Assembly: GCA_020342155.1 (NCBI GenBank)
Contig: CP070842.1
Span: forward strand, 77,902 to 136,953
DNA length: 59,052 bases
Direction of reading: 5' to 3'
From: Dehalococcoidales bacterium
GTDB lineage: Bacteria; Chloroflexota; Dehalococcoidia; Dehalococcoidales; Fen-1064
Within the stretch, counting starts at the first letter, position 1. Every line of letters starts with the position of its first letter. Below, piece by piece: positions 1-8,189 of the stretch. Below the pieces are notes generated by a model, which saw only the letters and a program-made list of their open reading frames with translations, was not told where the DNA came from and searched no databases. A program made the translations under genes and the position numbers.

Positions 1-482
1 CTTATACCGGTATCCAGCATCAGTAGCATGATTGCCAAATTCCGCTGACCGGAATCACCTGATAGCCTGCAGGTCTGTAAAAGCGACTCCACCTGTGCTG
101 CAGAAAAGGTATTCTTGACCTTGATCGTAACCTTAGGAATGCGAATGGTCGCCATTGGACTATCCGCTATATATCCTTCCCTGACCACCCAGGCAAAGAA
201 GGCCTTAAGGGTTCGGACATAACCTTGCACGGTTGCGTCAGAGAGTGACATATTGGTGTGAGGCGTCCTCGCTTCCTGCTGGAGGTAGAGTACAAACTGC
301 CGAATACTGGTGTTGCTCAGTTTGTCAATGTATGTCGGTAATCCATTCTGCTCAAGAAACCTGTAGAATCTCTCGAGGAAAGAGGTGTACCATTCTATGG
401 TACGGGGACTTTTAGCCTCGATCCGACATGACAGACGGTACCTTTGGATTAGGTTCTTTAGTTCGAGTTCGCTGGTTTCCAT
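1..482 (-). CDS. Tyrosine recombinase/integrase, N-terminal part (cut by window edge)
   Basis: Reading the minus strand from ATG at 482 gives about 160 codons open to the window edge. An N-terminal SAM-like core-binding domain holds segments such as SPRTIEWY and VQGYVRTLKAFFAWV. It is followed by the start of the catalytic domain, FSAAQVESLL and LLMLDTGI. The family's first catalytic Arg normally follows this LDTG motif and lies just outside the window. A Shine-Dalgarno AAAGGAG (492-498) sits 9 nt upstream of the ATG. The family performs site-specific strand exchange through a Tyr nucleophile. The gene starts 140 nt from the 3' end of a tRNA-Lys on the same strand, the usual arrangement for an integrase of an element inserted at a tRNA. 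A chromosomal XerC/D-like enzyme cannot be excluded because the catalytic half is not visible. Confidence 0.85.
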   Translation of the reverse strand, partial: METSELELKNLIQRYRLSCRIEAKSPRTIEWYTSFLERFYRFLEQNGLPTYIDKLSNTSIRQFVLYLQQEARTPHTNMSLSDATVQGYVRTLKAFFAWVVREGYIADSPMATIRIPKVTIKVKNTFSAAQVESLLQTCRLSGDSGQRNLAIMLLMLDTGI

Positions 483-556
483 TTTTTGTGTCTCCTTTAT
501 TAATAATCAGGGTGACATACTTTTTTATTGTCGGGTTGACATTCTCCCCTTTGGCC

Positions 557-590
557 AATAAAAAATCGGCCCCGTTTTGGGGCCGATTCC
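557..590 (-). terminator. Rho-independent terminator downstream of tRNA-Lys
   Basis: On the minus strand a perfect 9-bp stem ATCGGCCCC/GGGGCCGAT (565-573 with 579-587) with a 5-nt loop is followed directly by a T-rich tract. It lies between the 3' end of the tRNA (623) and the integrase start (482), so it should end the tRNA transcript. Confidence 0.85.
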
Positions 591-622
591 AGCCATTTTA
601 GCCTCGATATGCGGTTTTCAAG

Positions 623-695
623 TAGGCCGTGCAGGTCTCGAACCTGCGACACCCTGATTAAAAGTCAGGTGCTCTACCAACTGAGCTAACGGCCC
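623..695 (-). tRNA. tRNA-Lys (anticodon TTT)
   Basis: The minus strand folds into a standard 73-nt cloverleaf. The acceptor stem is GGGCCGT/ACGGCCT, the D arm GCTC..GAGC, the anticodon stem CCTGA/TCAGG with loop CTTTTAA (anticodon TTT), and the T arm GCAGG-TTCGAGA-CCTGC. The discriminator base is A. CCA is not encoded. It has its own promoter (713-742) and terminator (565-587). Its 3' end faces the integrase gene, which makes it the likely integration target. Confidence 0.97.
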
Positions 696-712
696 ACGAA
701 ATATACGTTTGC

Positions 713-742
713 ATTATAGCCTGTCGTGACTGAGGCAGTCAA
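713..742 (-). promoter_or_regulatory. Sigma70-type promoter of tRNA-Lys
   Basis: On the minus strand TTGACT (737-742) and TATAAT (713-718) are separated by 18 nt. The predicted start point near 706 is about 11 nt upstream of the mature tRNA 5' end at 695. Confidence 0.8.
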
Positions 743-868
743 TTACGCTGGCAGTATACACCGCTCGCTCTTACCAAACAATTTCACAACTCTTTTTTAC
801 TCAGTATTAAGTCAGGCACCCGGTTAACGTGGTACAATATACCCACCGACTACACTGAGGATAGCAAC

Positions 869-3247
869 TTGGACAATAAAAGCCTGGAAATGCTGGAGTT
901 CCACCGGATTAAGGAAATTATCGCCGGATTTGCTTCCTTTCCGGCGAGCCAGCAATTAGCCCTGAACCTGACCTGCTCGACCGATTACAAGTGGATTTCC
1001 CGACTTTCGAGGCAGTCAGCGGAGGCACGGGAGCTGCTTTCACAGGAGGGTGACTTTTTTGTCGGAGAGGTCATCGATTCACGAGAGGAAGTCAGGATGG
1101 CCGCCCGCGGACGGGTCTTTGAGCCAATGGTTCTGGTCAGTATAGGGCGGACTATGGCCTCTGCCCGAAACCTCCACAGTAGACTGAGTCGGATGTCTGC
1201 TGAATTCCCGCTAATCTGGGAGATAGCCCAGGGTATCACTCCACTACGTCAGCTGGAAAACGACATTGCTAGGTGCCTGACGCAGGATGGGGAACTGCTT
1301 GATTCCGCTTCACCCCAGCTGGCTACAATCAGAAAGCAGCTCAGGACAACGCGTCAGCAGTTGCTTAAGCATTTGGAAGCCATCATAAAGTCAGCCCGGG
1401 GTCAAAGAATCATCCAAGAGCCCATTATTACTGAACGTGAAGGGAGATACGTTATCCCGATAAGGGTGGAGTCCCGAAAGGAAATCAGGGGTATCGTGCA
1501 CGATGTCTCCAATACCGGCGCTACTGTCTTCATCGAGCCGTGGACAACTACCGAGACAGGCAATAAGCTTCGAGAGCTGGTTGTGGAAGAGCAACGGGAG
1601 ATAGAGAGGATTCTCCAGGACCTCAGTGTTAAGGTGGGAACTCACGAAGAAGAAGTCTGTAGCAACATCGCCCTGAGTGCCGAGATTGACCTGGTACTGG
1701 CCAAGGCAAGGTACGCCCGCCAGGCGAAGGCCATTGAAGCCACGCCTGTCACCTTCGACGGGAATGTTAGACCGCAGGGTGATAAGGATACAGTATTGAG
1801 GCTGGTTGAAGCGAGACATCCCCTACTGGGCGATAAGGCGGTACCGCTTTCTGTGGAGATAGGGCCTGACTTCACTAGCCTGGTTATCACCGGGCCTAAT
1901 ACGGGCGGCAAGACAGTCGCCCTGAAAACTATCGGGTTGCTCAGCCTGATGACACAGGCTGGCCTACCTATTCCCGCCTCCGAGAAGAGCTGCCTACCGG
2001 TATTTGACGGCGTATTCGTTGACATCGGTGATGAGCAAAGTATCGAGCAGACGCTATCCACCTTTAGCTGGCACATAGGCAACATCATCCACATTGTCGA
2101 TAGAGCTACCGACCGTAGTCTGGTGCTCCTTGACGAGTTGGGCACAAGCACCGACCCCGCCCAGGGTTCTGCTCTGGCTCAGGCGATTCTACGCCACTTC
2201 AAGGTAAAGGGGACGATGGCGGTAGCGACAACACACTATAGCGACCTCAAGATATTCGCCCACGCCACGCCGGGGCTGCAAAATGCCTCTCTTGATTTCG
2301 ACCCTGTTACCCTGGAACCGACCTATCACCTTACAGTGGGTATCCCCGGCGGTAGCAACGCACTGGAAACGGCCGCGCGCCTCGGACTTTCCCCGGACAT
2401 CATCGAAGATGCCAGAGCGATGCTCTCCCAGGGCACCGAAGAGCTTGAGGCCCTGCTGGCCGACCTGATGAGGGAAAAGGAGCAGGCTGAGAGCCTCCAC
2501 CACAACCTCGAAATGGAAATGTATGGGGCAGAGCAGAAAAGTACCGAACTGGAGAGCCAACTTCGACGGCTACAAGCCCAGGAACACAAAGTGATTCAGG
2601 AAGCACGCGACCAGGTTGTCCGAGAGGCTGCCGAGCTACAACGGGAAATCCGTCAGGCGGCATCACAGCTACGTAAAGACAGAACCAAGGAGACCCTTGA
2701 GCAGGGCAGGCGCACGTTGGCTGCCATACGAAGGCAACTCAAAAGTGAAAACTGGCAGCCGAAGGTATCCGAGGGGGTAGAGGAAGAATCAACTACCCCG
2801 ATTTCCCCGGGCGATACCGTATGGCTGAAAGAAGCTAATATACCGGCAACTGTACTCTCGGTGTCAGCCAAAACTCGGCAGATTGAGGTCCAGGCAGGCT
2901 CGACCAGGATAAAACTCAAAATAGACGGGGTGGCACAAGTAAAAGTCCCTACTGGCAAAGACAGAGAGCGGTCGGTACCGACGATAATCACCGAGAAGTC
3001 ACGTACTGTCCCCATGGAGCTCCACCTGCGGGGGAAGCGGGCCGAAGAGGTGGAGTGGCTACTGAACAGCTACCTTGATAACGCCTCTCTGGCCGGTCTA
3101 TACGAGGTACGGATTGTTCACGGTAGTGGCACTGGCGTCCTGCGCAATATTGTCAGGGAACTGTTACCGCATCACCCCCTGGTGAAGTCCTTCCGCCCCG
3201 GTGGGAGGGGCGAGGGTGGCAATGGCGTCACTATCGCTCAACTATAG
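869..3247 (+). CDS. mutS2: MutS2 family ATPase with Smr domain
   Basis: The 792-residue protein has full MutS2 length. It has an N-terminal clamp/lever region, a MutS-type ATPase (Walker A GPNTGGKT near residue 342, Walker B LVLLDELG near 417), a coiled coil around 520-650 and a C-terminal Smr nuclease-type domain with ELHLRG and HGSGTGVLR. The usual LDLRG Asp of the Smr motif is His here. Translation starts at TTG 869, supported by TGAGG at 856-860. Bacillus MutS2 is known to bind collided ribosomes and split them; older work ties MutS2 to suppressing recombination. A Vms1-like peptidyl-tRNA hydrolase gene begins 39 nt downstream on the same strand, which favours the ribosome role. A TACAAT about 30 nt upstream is a possible -10 box. 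Confidence 0.95.
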   Translation: MDNKSLEMLEFHRIKEIIAGFASFPASQQLALNLTCSTDYKWISRLSRQSAEARELLSQEGDFFVGEVIDSREEVRMAARGRVFEPMVLVSIGRTMASARNLHSRLSRMSAEFPLIWEIAQGITPLRQLENDIARCLTQDGELLDSASPQLATIRKQLRTTRQQLLKHLEAIIKSARGQRIIQEPIITEREGRYVIPIRVESRKEIRGIVHDVSNTGATVFIEPWTTTETGNKLRELVVEEQREIERILQDLSVKVGTHEEEVCSNIALSAEIDLVLAKARYARQAKAIEATPVTFDGNVRPQGDKDTVLRLVEARHPLLGDKAVPLSVEIGPDFTSLVITGPNTGGKTVALKTIGLLSLMTQAGLPIPASEKSCLPVFDGVFVDIGDEQSIEQTLSTFSWHIGNIIHIVDRATDRSLVLLDELGTSTDPAQGSALAQAILRHFKVKGTMAVATTHYSDLKIFAHATPGLQNASLDFDPVTLEPTYHLTVGIPGGSNALETAARLGLSPDIIEDARAMLSQGTEELEALLADLMREKEQAESLHHNLEMEMYGAEQKSTELESQLRRLQAQEHKVIQEARDQVVREAAELQREIRQAASQLRKDRTKETLEQGRRTLAAIRRQLKSENWQPKVSEGVEEESTTPISPGDTVWLKEANIPATVLSVSAKTRQIEVQAGSTRIKLKIDGVAQVKVPTGKDRERSVPTIITEKSRTVPMELHLRGKRAEEVEWLLNSYLDNASLAGLYEVRIVHGSGTGVLRNIVRELLPHHPLVKSFRPGGRGEGGNGVTIAQL

Positions 3248-3286
3248 CTCAATGTACTGTGGTAATAAGGAATCCTCTCAAAGAAT

Positions 3287-4036
3287 ATGCTAACCTCACG
3301 ACAATATCGGCTCAGCAGACTAAAGACACTAAACCTGCTCAACGAACTGGAAGCGGTTGGCAGTCAGACCGTCTCTATCTATTTGCCGTCGGGACTTGCA
3401 GGACCAGATATTAGAGAACTGGTCGTAAGCGCGATTCCCATGCAGAACATCCCCGCAGAACTGTTCGCGCATACTACTTCTTCCGCAACTGGAGCAGTTG
3501 TTTTCTGGGGGCCATCCCGGAGGCTGTTAATTCAACCTCCCTTTCCCCCGATGGAGCAATTCATCTCCCCGGTTATCGATATCGAGCCACTACGTTCCAC
3601 GCTAAAGAGCACCTGTACCGTTGTCCTGATTCTGGTACGTCTCGGTACTTTTGCCATCGGTGTCTGCCGGGGTGAGCAATTAGTCGCCAGCAAGACCGGG
3701 ACCGGTCTTGTTCACGGCCGGCACCGTAAAGGCGGTTCATCTCAGAGGCGCTTCGAGCGACACCGTGAGAATCAAGCTCACGTTTTCCTAGAACGCGTCT
3801 GTTGGCACATCAGACAACAGCTGGAACCCCATGCTCCAGACCTGAGCTACCTAGTATACGGCGGTGCCCGAACAACTATTCAAGCCCTTAAAAAGCAGTG
3901 CTCTTTCCTGAACCAGTTCGAGGATCGCACCTTACCACCGTTGTTGAATATACGCCGTCCACGTCGGGAAGTGCTCGAAGCAGCCATCACGGACATCTGG
4001 TCGAGCAGAATTATTGAGTGGACCGATGAGGAGTAG
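3287..4036 (+). CDS. Vms1-like release factor (acVLRF1-type peptidyl-tRNA hydrolase)
   Basis: This 249-residue protein has an eRF1-like alpha/beta fold pattern. Its diagnostic loop near residues 145-165 contains GRHRKGG followed by SSQRRFERHREN. The Gly-Gly and Gln-Arg-Arg positions match the VLRF1 loop of Vms1/ANKZF1, where the Gln is needed to hydrolyse peptidyl-tRNA. An actinobacterial/chloroflexi VLRF1 family is established. The expected role is cutting the nascent chain from tRNA on stalled or split large subunits. It follows mutS2 by 39 nt, so the two are probably co-transcribed. A weak SD (TAAGGA, about 3266-3271) lies rather far from the ATG. It is convergent with the next gene, 23 nt away. 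The family call is from motif recognition. Confidence 0.8.
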   Translation: MLTSRQYRLSRLKTLNLLNELEAVGSQTVSIYLPSGLAGPDIRELVVSAIPMQNIPAELFAHTTSSATGAVVFWGPSRRLLIQPPFPPMEQFISPVIDIEPLRSTLKSTCTVVLILVRLGTFAIGVCRGEQLVASKTGTGLVHGRHRKGGSSQRRFERHRENQAHVFLERVCWHIRQQLEPHAPDLSYLVYGGARTTIQALKKQCSFLNQFEDRTLPPLLNIRRPRREVLEAAITDIWSSRIIEWTDEE

Positions 4037-4059
4037 TCCGTATAAGTCACTCTAAAGTA

Positions 4060-5166
4060 CTAACCAGTGATTGCTTCCTCACGCAGTCGGTGATCCTCAC
4101 CGCATTCCAGCGGTTCTACCCTTTGGACGATAGCCATGCATTTATTGCAGGTAATGCACGCTGCTGGATCGGTTTCTCCTCTCTGCCATCGGGCAATCAG
4201 ATGAGGTTCACGGATAAAGGGGCGACACATCGATACCATGTCAGCATCACCGCTTGTAACGATATCCTGTGCCGTTTCCAGATTGCGAATCCCGGCCACC
4301 AGAATCACGGGTACGTCAACAGCACGCTTCACCGCAGCTGCCCTCTCCCGGAAAGGCGTCCTTATCGGCTCGTTCTCTCCGGTACGATATACTCCCTGAC
4401 CGACACCACCACTGACCTCGATAGCATCAATGCCAGCAGCCACCATCTGTCGTGCCGTCTCAATACCATCATCCAGAGTAAGCCCACCTTTCTGGTCATC
4501 CATAACGCCATACTTAATAAAGAAAGGGAAATCAGGCCCGATGGCCTGCCGTACCCGGCGGACGATTTCCAGAAGGAACCTCCTCCGGTTCTCGACGCTA
4601 CCACCCCAGCGATCAGTACGATGGTTGTAGAGAGGTGAAATAACCTGGCTCATCAGGTAACCGTGAGCGCCGTGCAGCTGGATGGCGTCGAAGCCAGCCT
4701 CTCTACCGCGCACGGCTGCCGCTGCGAAGTTGTCGATGATACCTTCAATCTCTTCGTCGGTCATCTCCTGATGTAGTCGTTTCATCTCTGGTATGCTCGA
4801 TACTGCAGGGAGTGTGATACCTCTACTCATCAGGTGACCGGAATTTATACCGGCATGAGCAATCTGTAAAGCGATTTTTCCACCACCCTCATGGACTGCC
4901 TGTGCCAGTCGACGCAAACCCGGAATCATATCGTCGTTGTGGACACCGTACTGTCTCGGGGTAGCCTGCCCTAGAGACGAAACGAAAGCATGGCCACTAA
5001 CAACAATACCGATACCTCCCTCCCCTAACTTTTTGTAAAAGGCTACCGATGTATCAGTAACCGCCCCGGACTCATCGGCGGTAGCGTCCCAGGTCGCCGA
5101 CCTGACGAAGCGGTTCTTTATTTCCAGTGCACCAATTTGGCATGGCTCAAACATGATTTCAGACAT
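4060..5166 (-). CDS. Old yellow enzyme-family NADH:flavin oxidoreductase
   Basis: The 368-residue protein is an FMN TIM barrel. It shows RFVRSATWD at the N terminus, LQIAHAG, HGAHGYLMSQ, then SPLYNHRTDRWGGS, and VAGIRNLETA near the phosphate site. A C-terminal CITCNKC segment recalls the Fe-S cysteines of the 2,4-dienoyl-CoA reductase/trimethylamine dehydrogenase branch, but the FAD/NAD C-terminal domains of those enzymes are absent. The family reduces activated C=C bonds. The start ATG lies 2 nt after the stop of the upstream phosphotriesterase-family gene, so the two are translationally coupled and probably act on one substrate. The substrate is not predictable. Confidence 0.9.
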   Translation of the reverse strand: MSEIMFEPCQIGALEIKNRFVRSATWDATADESGAVTDTSVAFYKKLGEGGIGIVVSGHAFVSSLGQATPRQYGVHNDDMIPGLRRLAQAVHEGGGKIALQIAHAGINSGHLMSRGITLPAVSSIPEMKRLHQEMTDEEIEGIIDNFAAAAVRGREAGFDAIQLHGAHGYLMSQVISPLYNHRTDRWGGSVENRRRFLLEIVRRVRQAIGPDFPFFIKYGVMDDQKGGLTLDDGIETARQMVAAGIDAIEVSGGVGQGVYRTGENEPIRTPFRERAAAVKRAVDVPVILVAGIRNLETAQDIVTSGDADMVSMCRPFIREPHLIARWQRGETDPAACITCNKCMAIVQRVEPLECGEDHRLREEAITG

Positions 5167-5168
5167 TG

Positions 5169-6131
5169 CTAAACACCCTCGAAAAAGTTACTCGGGCCGT
5201 TGACACAAAGACCACTGATTACTTCTTCGCTAACTCCCATCTCTCGGAGCTGGGCAAAGACGGTATTCTTTATGTAAAGAAAACCATGAGGGTTGTATTG
5301 TCGTCTCTCTTCCTCTGCCCTACGCCAGTCGGGTGAGAGGAAGGGGAGAGCCGAGCTATCATGCGAGGGACAGAGGCGGTCGGCATAGCCGGCATCTATC
5401 AACGCCTTCATAGTGTTGGTACGAGCTCTTGAGCTGACAACCCTGCCGGGATAGCGGTCAAGCCCTAGGTAGCAGCCCTGTTCCATCAGTTGGGTAAGGT
5501 ACTCGATATCAGTCGTATCATTGGAATGGTCAAGCTTCACTCTTTTTGGGTTAACGCCCTCCTGCCTTAGGATATCCAACTGCTGCCAGCCTACATGACC
5601 GGGTGAGTAGGAGTGCAGCATGATGGGTACGCCGGTCTTGAGATGAGCACGACCCACCGCCCGTAAAATAGGCTCCGCCTGTGGGGTCACACCACCATAG
5701 TCGCTGGCCGCCTTGAGGATGCCGGCTTTGATACCAGTACCGGAGATGCCCTCTTCTATCTCGCGGACAAATACGTCAGTCAATTGCTCGGCGGAGACAC
5801 CCATCCCGGGCATAAAGCCCTGGAAGAACCTCGGTATATCCGTCCACCAGCCGGAAACAGCGATGATGTTGACCCCGCTGATACGTGAGGCCTCGGCGAT
5901 GAAGTTTATGTCACGGCCGAGGTCGGTGGTAGTTGCGTCAACAATTGTATCCACCCCACCCTCTTTGGCCTGCTTGAGCTTATTGACAGCACGTCCCAAG
6001 GGGTCGTCGCCGAGCAGTTCCGGATAGACTTGAGAGACTCCGGCAAAGCCAACGAGGATATGCTCATGCATCAGGGTAAAACCCAGGTCCTTCGTATCAA
6101 TCGGTCCGAGTACGGAATTAACGGTCGCCAT
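5169..6131 (-). CDS. Phosphotriesterase-family metal hydrolase
   Basis: The 320-residue TIM-barrel amidohydrolase has the HxH metal motif MHEH at residues 21-24. It also has a Lys-bearing GIKAGILK segment expected to carry the bridging carbamate, the HSYSPGH and DHSND His ligands, and the SHDSS catalytic Asp. Members hydrolyse lactones, phosphotriesters or carboxylic esters. The ATG at 6131 is preceded by GAAGGGA with 9 nt spacing. It is the first gene of a two-gene unit with the old-yellow-enzyme reductase, suggesting hydrolysis plus reduction of one compound. A lactonase is more likely than an organophosphatase. Confidence 0.88.
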   Translation of the reverse strand: MATVNSVLGPIDTKDLGFTLMHEHILVGFAGVSQVYPELLGDDPLGRAVNKLKQAKEGGVDTIVDATTTDLGRDINFIAEASRISGVNIIAVSGWWTDIPRFFQGFMPGMGVSAEQLTDVFVREIEEGISGTGIKAGILKAASDYGGVTPQAEPILRAVGRAHLKTGVPIMLHSYSPGHVGWQQLDILRQEGVNPKRVKLDHSNDTTDIEYLTQLMEQGCYLGLDRYPGRVVSSRARTNTMKALIDAGYADRLCPSHDSSALPFLSPDWRRAEEERRQYNPHGFLYIKNTVFAQLREMGVSEEVISGLCVNGPSNFFEGV

Positions 6132-6198
6132 TTATTTTACTCCCTTCTAATCATTAAATGAGACGTTTTAGCTATGTTAGCAGCCCCGTTCTCCGACC

Positions 6199-6223
6199 GT
6201 CAAATAACAGGTGACTATTTGAC
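6199..6223. promoter_or_regulatory. Inverted repeat overlapping the birA -35 box (putative operator)
   Basis: GTCAAATA (6199-6206) and TATTTGAC (6216-6223) form a perfect 8-bp inverted repeat with a 9-nt spacer. The right arm contains most of the TTGACA -35 hexamer, so a bound dimer would block the promoter. It lies in the intergenic region between divergent birA and the phosphotriesterase gene and could control both. It does not resemble the BirA, BioR or BioQ operators known to me. Confidence 0.55.
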
Positions 6224-6247
6224 ACCAGAACGACGCCAGCCTATTAT
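6219..6247 (+). promoter_or_regulatory. Consensus sigma70 promoter of birA, near-leaderless
   Basis: TTGACA (6219-6224) and TATTAT (6242-6247) are separated by exactly 17 nt. The predicted transcription start (about 6254-6257) coincides with the ATG at 6257. The mRNA should therefore have no leader or only 1-3 nt, consistent with the lack of any Shine-Dalgarno site. Confidence 0.8.
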
Positions 6248-6256
6248 CAATATCTG

Positions 6257-7042
6257 ATGACAGAAAACGACCTTTCCGTAGATCCCATTACCAGTGGCCT
6301 GGAGACCCGCTTCGTCGGGCAAAGGACACTCTACTTTCCCAGCCTGACAACAACAATGGACGTGGCCAGGAAGGAGGCTCTTGTAGGAGCCCCGGAGGGG
6401 ACGGTCGTCATCGCCAGTGAGCAAACCGCTGCCCGGGGACGACTGCAACGCGTCTGGCTTACACCGCAGGGTAATATTGCCCTGTCGGTGATACTTTACC
6501 CTCACAAGGAATACTTACACTCGCTCATAATGGTTGCCTCTCTGGCAGTGTCACGCTGTATCGAGGTCGTCACCAACCTCACGCCTGAAATAAAGTGGCC
6601 TAATGATATCCTCGTCGGCGGGAAAAAGGTATGCGGGATTTTGATTGAGAGTGACGTACGGGCGGACAGAGTGAATTACGCCATCATGGGTATCGGTATC
6701 AACGTCAATCTAAACGTATCCGATTTCCCGGAGATCCGTTCAACAGCCACCAGCCTCTCCCAAGAACTGGGAGAAAAGATATCACGCCTCAGCCTAGTCC
6801 GTCAGCTTCTTAAAGAGATAGAATCTTACTACCTGGCGTCGTCGACCGGAGACACTGTATACGAACAATGGCGGAAACGATTGATAACGCTCGGTAAGAA
6901 GGTGCAGGCCACATCGGCAGCCGGCGAGACCACGTTTACGGGAATTGCGGAATCAGTGGACCGGGACGGCAGCCTCTGGCTACGCCTTGAGGACGGCAGC
7001 CTGACCAGAGTAATCGCCGGGGATGTTACCCTGAACGAATGA
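6257..7042 (+). CDS. birA: Biotin--[acetyl-CoA-carboxylase] ligase (no HTH domain)
   Basis: The 261-residue protein carries the BirA catalytic domain. TTTMDVARK opens it, an ARGRLQRVW segment corresponds to the biotinyl-AMP loop (usually GRGRxGRxW), and KWPNDILVGGKKVCGILIE carries the catalytic Lys region. A C-terminal SH3-like domain occupies about residues 210-261. It activates biotin to biotinyl-AMP and transfers it to carrier-protein Lys residues. The N-terminal DNA-binding domain of E. coli BirA is absent, so it should not itself be the repressor. It is monocistronic, with a consensus promoter and an operator-like palindrome directly upstream. Confidence 0.92.
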   Translation: MTENDLSVDPITSGLETRFVGQRTLYFPSLTTTMDVARKEALVGAPEGTVVIASEQTAARGRLQRVWLTPQGNIALSVILYPHKEYLHSLIMVASLAVSRCIEVVTNLTPEIKWPNDILVGGKKVCGILIESDVRADRVNYAIMGIGINVNLNVSDFPEIRSTATSLSQELGEKISRLSLVRQLLKEIESYYLASSTGDTVYEQWRKRLITLGKKVQATSAAGETTFTGIAESVDRDGSLWLRLEDGSLTRVIAGDVTLNE

Positions 7043-7050
7043 GAAGTGTT

Positions 7051-7079
7051 GAGTAGCCCGCTGGACCAGCAGGCTACTC
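7051..7079. terminator. Long hairpin between convergent birA and slipin genes
   Basis: GAGTAGCC (7051-7058) pairs with GGCTACTC (7072-7079), and an inner GCTGG/CCAGC adds five pairs. It sits in the 67-nt gap between two converging genes. There is no strong T tract on either side, so terminator function is inferred from position and stability. Confidence 0.6.
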
Positions 7080-7109
7080 CATGTTTAGTACCAGCTGTAT
7101 TTGTTCGCG

Positions 7110-7877
7110 TTAGTCTGACTTTTTACCCTCAACCTTATCCATGAACATCTTGATGAGGTCCATCGGCAGCGGGAATATCACGGTGCTGTTTTTTTCGACA
7201 GCGATTTCGGTGAGCGTCTGTAGATAGCGGAGCTGCAATGTAACCGGTTCGCGGGCAATTATCGCACCTGCATCGGCTAGACGTTCGGATGCCTGGAACT
7301 CACCGTCGGCATGAATAATCTTGGCACGGCGTTCCCGTTCCGCCTCAGCCTGAGCAGCCATCATCCGCTTCATCTGCTCAGCGAGCTCAACCTCTTTAAT
7401 CTCCACTGCGCTGACCTTGATGCCCCAAGGGTCAGTATGCTCGTCGATTATCTGCTGTAGACTCTGGTTAAGCTTCTCCCGCTGTGTCAGCAGCTCGTCA
7501 AGCTCGGCCTGACCGAGGACATTCCTCAGTGTCGTCTGCGCAATCTGGGAGGTTGCCCGGACATAGTCCATCACCTTAAGGATAGCGTCCTCCGGCTGGA
7601 CCACGCGGAAGTAGACGACAGCGTTGACACGGACGGTAACGTTATCCTTAGTGATGACCTCCTGTGGCGGCACGTCCATCGTGATGATACGGAGGTCGGC
7701 CTTACGCATGTTGTCAACGAACGGAATGATTAAGAAGAAACCGGGACCCTTCGTTCCTAAATACCGTCCCAAGCGTAGAATAACACCTCGCTCATACTCA
7801 GGCAGAATCTTGACCGTTGCCGGAATGAGAATCAGCACGACCAGACCGATAATAGCCCATATAATCCAACTTTCCAT
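7110..7877 (-). CDS. Slipin (stomatin/SPFH-family membrane protein)
   Basis: The 255-residue protein has one N-terminal membrane segment (about 5-25), an SPFH/band-7 domain ([36 protein letters not shown]), and a charged Ala/Glu-rich coiled coil (about 165-205). Slipins form oligomeric scaffolds at the membrane and are partners, and in archaea proteolytic substrates, of NfeD proteases. It is the last gene of a three-gene set with both NfeD forms, beginning 15 nt after the short NfeD stop. Confidence 0.94.
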   Translation of the reverse strand: MESWIIWAIIGLVVLILIPATVKILPEYERGVILRLGRYLGTKGPGFFLIIPFVDNMRKADLRIITMDVPPQEVITKDNVTVRVNAVVYFRVVQPEDAILKVMDYVRATSQIAQTTLRNVLGQAELDELLTQREKLNQSLQQIIDEHTDPWGIKVSAVEIKEVELAEQMKRMMAAQAEAERERRAKIIHADGEFQASERLADAGAIIAREPVTLQLRYLQTLTEIAVEKNSTVIFPLPMDLIKMFMDKVEGKKSD

Positions 7878-7892
7878 TAAATTACCTCCTAA

Positions 7893-8189
7893 TTATTTCT
7901 TGACTACTGATAATACCAGATTACCGACCTTGGTGACGACCACCTCCTCCCCGGGTTCGACCCGGCCTTCCTCCGATACAGCCGTCCAGTTCTCACCTTC
8001 CACAAAGACCGTACCCCGAGGGGAGAGTATTGTTTTAACGACAGCGGTCTTACCGACCAGGCCTTCGCTGCCGGTAACCGACCGACGGAACAGTGTCCTA
8101 AACGTTCTAATAATATCCCGAATATAGTATATTTTGAGCAACACCAGCACGATAAGAGAGATTATACCGACAATCACCAGCGGACTCAA
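7893..8189 (-). CDS. Short NfeD-like protein (one TM plus OB-fold)
   Basis: This 98-residue protein has one N-terminal membrane helix (about 4-22) and a C-terminal OB-fold NfeD domain with GLVGKTAVVKT and GENWTAVSEEGRVEPGEEV. The same OB motif ends the long NfeD encoded just upstream (GERWMAVSEEGRIELNEKV). Its ATG overlaps the stop of the long nfeD by 4 bp (8186-8189). Short NfeD proteins are thought to cap or anchor slipin assemblies. Confidence 0.9.
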   Translation of the reverse strand: MSPLVIVGIISLIVLVLLKIYYIRDIIRTFRTLFRRSVTGSEGLVGKTAVVKTILSPRGTVFVEGENWTAVSEEGRVEPGEEVVVTKVGNLVLSVVKK

